Source: Tigriopus japonicus (lineage: Eukaryota > Arthropoda > Copepoda > Harpacticoida > Harpacticidae). Taken from it: 64,000 bases of DNA. This document shows positions 52,824-62,470 of this stretch, in pieces. The stretch's first letter is position 1. Each line of letters begins with the position of its first letter. The DNA lies in assembly GCA_010645155.1 (NCBI GenBank), contig CM021321.1:5752035-5816034 (forward strand), given 5' to 3'. Position numbers and translations under genes: made by a program. The notes under the pieces were generated by a model. It was not told the DNA's origin. It worked only from the letters and a program-made list of their open reading frames with translations, and did no database searches.

Positions 52824-54293
52824 CCATGGTTTTGCAGATAGCAACACACGTTACTTATATTATGCGTATCATATCAAGTTTGAGAGAAATTTCCAAACAC
52901 TATGAGATACGTTTTAGACCAAAAAACCAAGTGGAACAATTTTGATCTTCTACTTTATCTATGCCAGGCTTAGATTAAAATTTATACGCCTAAAACAGTT
53001 AAATTACCCTTTTTTGAAAATTTAGTCAGCACATTTTTAGAGCTGTCTAAAATACCTGTTAAATTGAAATTGGTTGAAAATATATTAATATATTATATTA
53101 ATATTGATTAACTGCAGAGTTATTTGTGTTCAAGTGGCCCAATTTTGACCCTAAAAGCAAAAAATGATCTAGTCATATGAAATCGTAAAGTCCCAATGAA
53201 AAGATTTCTTATTTAAAAAAGTAGATTGAAAACTCTGCATTCTTGTATGTCTTTTCACATCTGGTCAAATTAACATATTTTCTTAACTAAACACACTTAA
53301 GATAAAAAATTTTAAATAGGGACTTTTGAGCCATACAACATAAGAGACATGTTGGTACGTTGTCAATACAGATTGCGTGAAATTCTGTAGCATTTTAGAA
53401 AATCGCGTTTTGGTCCAATTTGAGCATGACCCTTCTGGAAACACTTAATCCAAAGGCAAATCTGTTCAGTTGATTTCCTTAAAATTTCACATGAATGCCT
53501 AACTTAGTATAGTCATGACAAAGGACACGAACTTCAGACGAACAAACTTATTCGACTCTTTTCGCCTTTTTTACATTTATTCGTCGCGATTTTTTTTTCG
53601 TCTAATTTGGATTTTTATTCGTCTTTTTTTCATTATTTTTGTTTTTTAGCTCTGTTCTAACCATTGAGCTCTATCAAAGTCTATTAGAGGGAGTGTACCC
53701 CCAAAAGTGTGTCACTGGTTGTCAAATGTTGAGCAGACAAAAGTGCAGAACCATTTGAAATGCGTGACCATGCAAAAGTAAAGCTTAACAGTGATCGATT
53801 TTGCTCAAAAACGTACTAACGCAGTGTTGCATATAAAAAATTAGGTTGTGAGTATCTAGGACATAGCAACTCTCTGTTCATAAATAATGATAATATAGAG
53901 TTTACCGTTGATAAACAGATGTCTTGAATGATTTCAAGGCACAGTTGATCACTTTTGTTACTTCTTGTTTGAAGAAAGTGATCCAAGTTCTCTTTCTAAG
54001 AGTTGAGGGCATCTCGTTGGCAAACATTGTCCCGTACCTGGGGCAGTGTGAATCCATTGCACGGCCGGTGAGGGAGTTCTTCATATAGTAAGGTTTTGAA
54101 ATTTGGGTTACTTATAATCCTTTTCCAATTGTCACTTTCTTGACCTAAAGGAAGGCTTCACAGGGTGAGAATGACTCACCCTGAATAAGTTGATTTGGTA
54201 TGAATATGAAAGAACGTTATTGAAAACATTTTGAAAGAACTGAACTTCTAAGTAACCTTTACTGAAGTATTTGCCAATCACCATTGGATTGTA
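52824..54293. other. Non-coding, T-rich patch
   Basis: Sequence at 53560-53645 has repeated TTATTCGTC/TTTTT strings resembling the T-rich subterminal blocks of the hAT-type elements at 56.1 and 59.4 kb, but I find no paired ends. No gene. Confidence 0.5.
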
Positions 54294-54410
54294 GGTAAAA
54301 AGATCACAAACAAAACAGTCACAGTAAAAAGGTCACAAGGTAAAACGGTCGCTGTAAAAAGGTCACAAGATAAAACGGTCACGGTAAAAAAGTCACACGG
54401 TAAAAAGGTA
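54294..54410. repeat. 30-bp tandem repeat with a half-period
   Basis: About four decayed copies of a unit near GTAAAAAGGTCACAAGATAA plus AACGGTCACG. Each unit is itself two similar halves around GGTCAC. It lies 0.5 kb before the LINE fragment at 54.96 kb. No ORF. Confidence 0.8.
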
Positions 54411-54959
54411 CCTTTTCCCTGAGTATTTGTATGTTCCACTCGGAATATCTTAGAAGCCCATGGGTGTAATTTTGACTCTAAAGGTCAATTGAAAAGACTG
54501 GAAGCCTTTTTCACCCTCTGCCCACTCAAATTTGTCAGCAATGCCAAAAAATAAGAAAATAAATAGAAACCAAAAGAAACACAAAAAGCACTGTTTCGTA
54601 AATGTGACAAAAATAATGTTGCCATACTGACATCAGTTTCAAATTTCATTAATACTTAAATTCCTCTAAGTGATTGTTTTCGTTACAGGGAATCCCATTC
54701 CTGGGAGCGGTAATAAAAAATCCGCAAAGGAAAAGTAGTAGTACAATTAAAAAAAATCTGTTATCATAAGCCAAAGAGATTAGAATAACTAAATGTTTTG
54801 AAAAGTACTTTTAAACGCGATCGGTTCAAGCAAAACAACAAGTGCATGCTTTTAAGCTTCCACTAGTCTCTTCACAAGTCACAGTGTGAGCTTGTGAGCT
54901 AGTTGTGAAGCAATGGCTCCAAAGGCGATCAAGATGAAAAAATTGACAAGGGCGCAAAA
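54411..54959. other. Non-coding before the LINE fragment
   Basis: Follows the tandem repeat. No gene or other feature recognised. Confidence 0.55.
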
Positions 54960-55867
54960 AAGCGCACCAAGGCCCCATCATCAATAGCAATAGAATACAA
55001 TACTTACAGTATGCAGACGACCTGGTTCTCTTGGCTGATTCAGCCGTGGAATTGCAAAATGCCATCAATGCTCTCCACGGTTATTGCCAAGAGAACGGCC
55101 TTCAAGTCAACACCATCAAGACAAAGGCCATAATCTTCCATAAGGGTCGTCTGCCATCCACCTCCTTCCATATCAACAATAGTCCGATTGAAACCGTCAA
55201 GTTTTTCAACTTTGTCGGTTTCACCTTCACCACCCAACTCTCCTTCACCAAGCACCTCAACCTCGCAATAACCAAGGCCTGGGCCAGGATCGGTTACATC
55301 TACAATAGACTACCAATCAAGAATCTTCCTCTGCCAATAGTTCTTCAACTCTTCCAGACTTACATCACCCCCATCTTCCTCTACGGCCTGCACCTCTGGC
55401 TTCCCAACTCCGCCCAATCCGCCCTCAAATCCGCCAAAGCCACCTTCACCAAATTCCTCAAAAGATACCTCTGCGTGCCCCAATATGCCAATAATGCATG
55501 GGCGCATTTCCTGTGCGAAACCGAGCCCCTCACCATCGGGCTGGTAAGGTAAGTGTCCAACAGTGTTAGGAACCTGACCTTTCCGGAGGTGATATCAGGA
55601 CATATGCTGTCCTTCCCAGTCAAGGACTTGACAACACCCTATTGTCCTTGGCCCGACATCCCTTCGGAATATTGGCGGTCACGTACCTTCGTCCGACTTC
55701 CTGCCCAATTCCATCAACGACAGGAACTGACGAAGGATCTGTTCAATCTGACCCACCCTCCTGCAATAACCAAGACTTCCATCATCTCCCGCTACCTAAC
55801 TGCACCTGTAGTGTCTGTGCTTCCCCTCTTCATTTCTTCCATGTGCACTGAAACATACAATCTCTAG
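54960..55867 (+). pseudogene. Non-LTR retrotransposon reverse transcriptase fragment
   Basis: The open frame begins at about 54964 (HQGPIINSN) and contains the catalytic box YADD at 55010-55021 in LQYADDLVLLADS, then NGLQVNTIKTKAIIF, VKFFNFVGFTFT and ITPIFLYGLHLW, the standard order of LINE reverse transcriptases after the palm. Finger domain and endonuclease are missing, so the copy is 5'-truncated. One in-frame TAA at 55550-55552 interrupts it; the same frame then runs open to the stop at 55865-55867. The block is clearly richer in C+G than its surroundings and is well preserved. The clade is uncertain and differs from the CR1-like copy at 51.9 kb. Not a host gene. Confidence 0.85.
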
Positions 55868-56066
55868 TCAAATCACTGTGATATCACGATTTTACACAAC
55901 TATTTTAAACGTGTTTACCAATTGACCCGTCTTTATTTCATCGTTATATGATTATACATATATCCTTTTTTATACGCCATGACATGACCAAGAGTCGCAA
56001 TAGAAAATTATTAAACATTTTATATTCTAAAAAATATATTTACGGGCCCTAGTCATCACTCATTTC

Positions 56067-56912
56067 TAGGCCTCGGAAAAAAAAGTTTTTTAAGTGAAAT
56101 TAAGTTTTCCCTTTTTTTGGCGTTTTTTTGAGAAAAAAATTTTTTGGGTCATTTTTCGGATTTTCACTTTTTTTGGCCATTTTTAGGCCAAGAATGGATT
56201 ATAAAATCAAATTTCATTACTATTTTTTTACTTTCGGGCAATTATGAAGGCCTGATATGAGGATTTTTTTTTTTGGCAATCCTGCATCTGTTTGGACGCG
56301 GAAACTACTCGTTAAAATGTACTCATCTAATAAGGGTCATTACCAGACCCCTCCGATCAGTTTTGCCATTACGGCCAAACTGGCTTTGATCAAAATTTGG
56401 CCAAAGTTCGGTTACTTACTTTCCCAATAGCCTTATGTTTCCAGTTTCTTTTAAATATAATGCATGAAATTGCGTCTTGCTGATACATCTTGAAACCCCG
56501 CTAAATTTTTTAATTACATGACTATGCTTTAAAATATTTAAAGTTTAATGTTGTCGAGTGAGGTACACTTCATCAGTCCTGCTTCAATTGAGTGGAAGAC
56601 TTGACTTATCAGGCTTGCTGTGAAAGATTGAAGAAAAGGTCACCAGATACGATTGGTGCATTCAAGAGCATGCTTTGTCCGTAATTCTACTCCATGTTGC
56701 AAAATCGTACGTTTCTAAGTCACTGAGTCATTGTGTAGCCTGATTGCCCCAAAAACATTCATGGAAATCGACACCACAGAAGTCAATTGTTAAGGGTGTT
56801 TTACACGTCACTTTTTTCACTTTTTTTGACGTTTTCAAACTTTTTAGGGAAAAATGGACAACTTAAAATTAATCATTTTGGCACTTTTCATCACTTTTTT
56901 TTCCGAGGCCTA
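56067..56912. mobile_element. hAT-type non-autonomous element (TAGGCCTCGG ends)
   Basis: 846 bp with a 20-bp perfect inverted repeat (TAGGCCTCGGAAAAAAAAGT) and a perfect 8-bp duplication CTCATTTC at 56059-56066 and 56913-56920. The first 200 bases and the right end are rich in T runs with GGCC and ACTTTTTT motifs, like the element at 59367. No transposase frame. Confidence 0.9.
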
Positions 56913-56920
56913 CTCATTTC

Positions 56921-58371
56921 CATAACCACAGTAATTTTGATAACTGCTTAGTTATGGAAACAATAGCAATATTGTTTTTGAATTATGTAAAGAAAAAGAA
57001 CTAAATTTTGAACAGGAAAATTTGGCCTCATAATGTTAAATCCGGTTTATGTGGTTCCCATTATCCACAAATTGACAAAGACAGGACAATCTTGGGCCGA
57101 TTTTTGTATTGTTTTGTAAGACACGACTGAGGTTTAATACGGTCAGGGTTGCCTTTTTAAAGACAGGATGGATCCAATCCGTCTGCATTGAAGAAAAACC
57201 ATTCCATTGGCGGATTTTTGGACGGATGAATGGATTTATGGATTTTCTAAAAACTAGCAACCTGGATTTTTTTCTCATGAATTTTGCTCCCTGTTAATCT
57301 ATCCAACGATGGCTCAAGCCAAGATTACATTTAAGATACACCTTGAGTCCAAACAGAACAAAAAATCAACGGTGCAATGCATTTGTTGTAAAAACCTCAC
57401 ATTTTAGTATATCCAATGATCAGATCAAAGGTGTATTTTGAAATTCGTCAGGAAATACAGTACTTCCTGGTTTGTCTCATGGATTTGAACTTTAACTTAC
57501 CTTAAAATGGTATTCCCACGGGTTGACTTTGTCCATGATTTAACTGGTAAATTGCAGGGTGTTTTTGTAAATTTTACAAATGTAATCAAACATTTGTTAA
57601 GCAATGTTGCCATGTTGGCCCTTATTTAGTCTTTTGGGTCAAACTGAATAAGGCAACCTGAAGACCTGAACTTCATTCTTTCAGAAATTTTTTGAGGATG
57701 AAGAAAACTTGACACATATATTTTTTGAATTTCAAAGAAAAAAGAGAAAATCCATTTTTCCAAAATCCAAAAAGCCATGCTTATGGATTTTGTGCTCAAT
57801 TTCTTATCTAAGTGTTAACTAGTCCAATTGGCCAAGGATACCTTTTACTGCCCAATCACGCATCCAGTTCTAAAAACTGCACTTGTTTCCAACATGATAC
57901 TTTTTGTCCTTTTCCGTCTTTCCCATATGGTACTCTTAGTCTTTTTTTAATTAAAATTGTAGCAATTAAAAATCTAAGCATTTGATAGTTCGTACTGGTT
58001 TTTTTCTTTCTTTTACGGTATACGGTAATAACAATAAAAATGTTAACCCAATGCCGACAACGAGATCGTCATTTGCCTCAATGTTCTTGCAACCATATTA
58101 AATTTTTCGCTTCTATTTTTTCGTGATGAAAAATTGAATACTGATTTTGCATTTCTTCTCATATATTTTTTGGAAAGAAATGAAAGATCAAATCTCCAGT
58201 AGGCGTTGCACAACACTTTTTTAAGGACATTGGTTTACGTATTTTGTATACTCGAGTGGTCTTCTTTCAATTCACTTTATTTAATTTCTTAAACAGAATC
58301 CCGTATTTGAGTAATATTTTATGGCCAATGTTCTTTTGTTCAAGCATGTCTACACATAGATAAATTAAATC
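56921..58371. other. Non-coding between two elements
   Basis: CAGGGTTGCC at 57146 and GGCAACCTG at about 57650 could be the ends of a further decayed element, without a target duplication. No gene. Confidence 0.5.
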
Positions 58372-58661
58372 TAGTGATGGACCGAAAGCGCTTTCGGCCG
58401 AAAGCAGACATGCACTATAAAGGACGGAGTTTGACAACAAAATCGAAAAATGTTTCGTCCAAAAACCACTGAAATTCAAGTTTCCCGATTTTTCAAAATC
58501 TACGCCCTACCCAACATCGAACACATGAGCAATTTAATTTTTAAGGTGGATTTTGCATTTACACAATTTTGTAGTCAGCTGCTTTCGGTTTCGGTTTCGG
58601 TTAAGCCCTCTTTCGGCCGAAACTTTCGGTTTCGGTTATGAGCCCTTTCGGTCCATCACTA
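58372..58661. mobile_element. MITE, CTTTCGG family, copy 2
   Basis: 290 bp with a perfect 17-bp terminal inverted repeat, TAGTGATGGACCGAAAG and its complement, plus inner TTCGGCCGAAA and TTTCGGTTTCGG blocks. The flanks (ATTAAATC and AAATTAATC) look like a decayed 8-bp duplication, which would suit the hAT superfamily. Non-autonomous; related to the copy in the Ubx intron. Confidence 0.85.
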
Positions 58662-58739
58662 AAATTAATCAAAGATTTCTCAATTTTGAAGGCGCCTAAA
58701 AGCAACCTCATGAAGGGATTACCTAGTTATTCTTATATG

Positions 58740-58930
58740 CAGTGCTTCAAGATGAAGCTCAAAGAGTATGTTATGGTGTGTGTAACGAAAATACCCTTCA
58801 TGAAGTTTGCTTCTCAGAGTCAATCCCGAAAATACAGCCTGAGTCATCTAGAGGTCACGGATTAAACTACTTCTGTCATGGTCTGCCTGCTTAACTAGAA
58901 CTGAATAGTTTGGATCCTGGTCTGTGGTCT
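58740..58930. repeat. Unclassified dispersed repeat, copy 2
   Basis: Partner of 41150-41370 in the opposite orientation, with the same blocks in the same order (GTGTAACG, CTCAGAGTCAAT, AGTCATCTAGAGGTCACGG). It ends just before the mariner terminus at 58958. The short ORF inside is not conserved in the other copy. Confidence 0.65.
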
Positions 58931-58957
58931 ACCGTCTAGATACGTCAGATAAAACTA

Positions 58958-59366
58958 CCGGGTGTTTGGATGAAATCTGGACACTACAAAATATGCAATT
59001 TTAGAAACTTGTACGTCAGGAACGTGGCAATGCACATAACTAGAACTTTGACAAATTACTCACACGACCATGTAGAGGTAATCTATTCAATGAACCCATC
59101 CTCAGCCACGATAATTCCTTACAGTCTCTTCTTGAAGGCCTTGCAGACATTGAATATATAGTTCTCGTCCATGGCAAGCCATTGCACATTCACGTTGGCC
59201 ATTAGGGCATCAAGATTTGAATGTCTGTTGCAGTAGTAGGCCTTGCTCTCAACATGCGGCCAGAAGGTATGGTCCAGGGAGTTGTTATTGGTAGAGTAGG
59301 GAGGCATTGCTGTCTTTTTTGCAGACTTCAGATTGTTCAGGAGTCCTTGAAAATGTTGGTGATGAG
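58958..59366 (-). pseudogene. Mariner transposase relic, C-terminal part
   Basis: On the minus strand 59382-59119 encodes the tail of a mariner-type transposase: MPPYSTNNNSLDHTFWPHVE, ESKAYYCNRHSNLDAL and EYIFNVCKAFKKRL. A stop (TAA) then falls where GIIVAEDGFIE continues. In intact relatives the proline motif carries an Asp (PDLNPLD) that is lost here, and the preceding LLNNLKS joins it almost directly, so the middle with the catalytic Asp residues is deleted. The element ends at CCGGGTGTTTGG after a TA at 58956-58957, as expected for mariner. The hAT-type element at 59367-60415 splits it from its N-terminal part. Confidence 0.8.
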
Positions 59367-60415
59367 TAGAGCAAGGAAACAAAGTTAAAAAATTAGAAAA
59401 TAGCTTTCATACTTTTTTTACTCTTTTTGATAAATTTAACTTCTTTCCATCAAAAAACCTTTTTTTTACTTTTTTAGCCACGTTTGTATCTCACTGCAAT
59501 TTTTGAGAAAAATATGCAACAGGTTGCTTCCATATTTTGTGCTTTCGCGCAAATCTGCTGCTTTTGTGGGTCCGGTGAACGGGCTTTTTGGCTCCTTTCC
59601 GTTTGTTTGCTTTTCCAGTCCAAGGATAACAACGAAAACTTACATATTTGACCTCTAAAAGTTCTTTCACCTCTAATTTTATTGGCTTTAAATCAAACCA
59701 TACAAACATTTTCTATTAGCTTGTGCAAACTTTCCCGACAAACTGAAAATGATTAATTGTTTGTACATGCCATTTCTCAAAACAAACTCATCTCTCTGTT
59801 ACAATTCTTCTAAATCTCTTCCAAAACAAGTTTTTGAAAGAGTACAAAAGATGGCGTTATAAGACCAAAAATACTAGAATTTGATATAGCTCCTCCAAGA
59901 AATTTACGGTACATCCATGGAACTGCTTTAGCCGTAATGATCTAATTGTTTACAACTATTATAGTTGTACGGTACAAAACACTGCCACGAATATAGTTCA
60001 CTTAATGGAGAGTTAATTGGCAGGAACAAGACTGAGGCAATTTAAAACTCAGCTTATTTACCAAACATGATGTCAAAAGAGTACTTCTGTATTCGTGGTT
60101 GACTTTTTATCAAGTTTAGGGAAATAATACTACTTCAGCCTGGCAATGGAGTTCCAAAAGTAATAATAATATTCATCTATGTGCTTTCATTTAAAAAAAG
60201 AGTTGACTTTGAAATACTTACAATTATCTAAACTTTTCCATCGTTAAAATGCATGGCACTCATTGTAACACATAGAAGTGCTACCTGGTTGCAGATCTCC
60301 ATTGGATTTTGAAGCATAGACGTACTTGACTAAGCCTAAAAGCTTAGATTTGCCAACTTTTTTATTACTTTTTGCCGTTTTTCTACTTTTTAAAAACTTG
60401 TTTTTCCTTGCTCTA
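59367..60415. mobile_element. hAT-type non-autonomous element nested in mariner
   Basis: 1049 bp bounded by inverted ends TAGAGCAAGGAAA and TTTCCTTGCTCTA, flanked by a perfect 8-bp direct repeat GTGATGAG (59359-59366 and 60416-60423). Eight-base duplications with TA-type ends fit hAT. T-rich subterminal blocks follow both ends. No ORF resembles a transposase, so it needed one in trans. It cuts a mariner relic and is therefore younger. Confidence 0.85.
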
Positions 60416-60590
60416 GTGATGAGATTGTCAGATGTCTTTTGTAATCATTTTTCTCTGCACCCTCACCAGGGACTTCCCAACAATGTTCCGGGCTGTAGTG
60501 GACATCGCGAAGGGGGCCACGCCCATGTCGTCTTCAAGATTCTTCAGACCTTCAATTGCTTAGACACTTCTGCTGGCGAGGGAGCAGTAA
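60416..60590 (-). pseudogene. Mariner transposase relic, N-terminal part
   Basis: Minus-strand reading gives LEDDMGVAPFAMSTTARN then GKSLVRVQRKMIT, which resembles the second helix-turn-helix of mariner transposases. It sits in the right order and strand to be the other half of the relic at 58958-59366. Upstream the match fades with a frameshift, and I did not find the far terminal repeat. The sequence is richer in G+C than its surroundings. Confidence 0.5.
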
Positions 60591-60599
60591 CGATGTGAG

Positions 60600-61959
60600 G
60601 TCCGGACGAAAGAAAACAAAGCAGCTAGCTTTGCCAGATATTTCCAAAACGATAATTTTAGCTTAAATAACGGCAAATACCAATTTACAGCAAAAACTTC
60701 CCTCTCCAGTGAAACCTGTTCTAATTTTAAAATATAAACAAAAACGTCTTTGATTATCGCTCTAAGGAACATGCTTGATTATCTTTTTGTCCTAAAAAGC
60801 ATTTGTGATCTTAATATTCATTCTGAAGAGTTAAGTTTCTTTCTAAACGTTTTAATTACCTTGAATCATTTTTGCCTTGGTTTCTAGAGTTGTAAGCTGA
60901 AGTGCCAGAGCATGGCAGGAACACAATTCATTTTTACCTTGCCAAATCTGACTCCTTTTAAAACTATTTTTTAGTATGATTAATTCGAATAGTTCTGGCA
61001 ACACTAGTTCGTTCTTTCGTCCGACCCTCACATTGTCACTTTTACCAATCAATCTTGGTCGAAAAGCATTTGGTTGCAGCCTTTTGTTGTTCTAAACTGA
61101 TTTTCCCCTTAGTCTCGATTATTTTCTCACGCTAAAGCTTAGTGAGCATTTTGAGAACATTGCATTTACGATGAGTAAGGAACGACAATTGGTGGCAAAT
61201 TAGAATGCAATCAACATATTTTTTGATACTTTCGAAGACACGAATTTAATTAAGGAACCCTAGTGCTCGTTTCTCATGGATGGATGCACACATAGTTTGA
61301 TGCTTCATCGAGTTTTTATTCCGAGGCTCACAAAGCAGATTGTTATTATTCCTTCCAGTTATTTTGAGCCCAAGGTGCAAAGTCCATATACCTAATTCTA
61401 AATTCCAAAACTTGTGACCAAATTGCTTTCATCCTGAGAGTGACTTCGCACGTACATGTTGATTACATAACCAAATCGGAGGGTCTTTGCCCTCTTCTTC
61501 AGACACAAGCAATTGCGTTTTAAATCTGGCCATACAGGATTTTTTGGTTGCTAGACAAACAATTCAATCTATGTTTGTGGCTGAAAACATTGACCAAAAT
61601 ATTTGACTCCAGGCCATTGAAATTGTCGGCCGATTTTTTCATAACATAATAAACAAACTCAACATATTTTGTTGCCATATTTCACGGTTTTTGTTGTTGC
61701 TTTCCTATTTTCTTCACCAATTTATATCCTCTTCCATTTGGGTTTCGTTTTCGTCCATTCCATTTTCTTCACCTCACTCAAGCTCCCCTCCTCGTCTTCG
61801 TCTTCCCCCTCGAGTCTCCTTTTACGTGATGCTGCCCACTTTGTGCCCATGGATATTCTTTATCGATAAGGGGAAACCTAATAATAACCTAAGCCTCCTA
61901 CTTTCCCCGAGAGAATACGAAAGAAGGGGCATGCACATCCATACACCCGGCATACCGCA
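60600..61959. other. Non-coding, no gene seen
   Basis: AT-rich with a CT-rich patch at 61760-61820. Two overlapping ORFs at 61669-61966 are Ser/Pro-rich translations of that patch. Confidence 0.5.
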
Positions 61960-62470
61960 ACAGTGAAATTACCAAAGAGGACAGACACATAGACAGGGAG
62001 CAAACGAACGGACCTACTGTACGTACGTATGATTGTATGTATGTGTGTATGGACGTCCGTAGACTGGCTGGATCAGTGGCTAAGAGGTTCGCTCGATCGA
62101 GCTAGTTGGCCAGCAACTTGGTAGGCTTGTCTTCTGATAAGGTTTGAAGCGTCGTTCTTCATCTAACTTGATCCCAAGACAGCGCTCATTATGTTGGCTC
62201 AAAACCGAGCAGAGCCTTCCTATTGGTGGAACGAAGCTCAATGGAGTCAGCGCGAGCTCAGGATCGCTTGTGATTGGTGCTCGAGAGGATTATGTGTTGT
62301 TTTACAACCGAGTCTCGAGATCTCGAACGAAGTAGACGGGGGAAAGAACTCGCGTCCTAGATACGTCCTAGATGGTGGGTGCGTGCGTGCGTGAGTGAAT
62401 GTGAGTGACTGAGGGAGCCAGTCACTCACTTACTCAGCCAACCAACTCACTGGCATGCATGCACACGGGC
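61960..62470. repeat. Less AT-rich block with GTAT/GTGC repeats and a hairpin
   Basis: ACGTACGTATG and TGTATGTATGTG near 62020-62050, two inverted CCAAT boxes (CTATTGGTGG near 62220 and GATTGGTGC near 62272), then a hairpin with perfect arms GTGAGTGACT (62401-62410) and AGTCACTCAC (62420-62429) extended by weaker pairing. Possibly regulatory. Overlapping ORFs in several frames show no family features. Confidence 0.4.

Noticed and set aside
53902..54084. 60-residue minus ORF considered as a LINE tail
   Set aside because: No conserved reverse transcriptase or retrotransposon motif could be identified.
57146..57658. CAGGGTTGCC / GGCAACCTG pair as a hAT element
   Set aside because: Ends are short and imperfect and the flanks show no 8-bp duplication.
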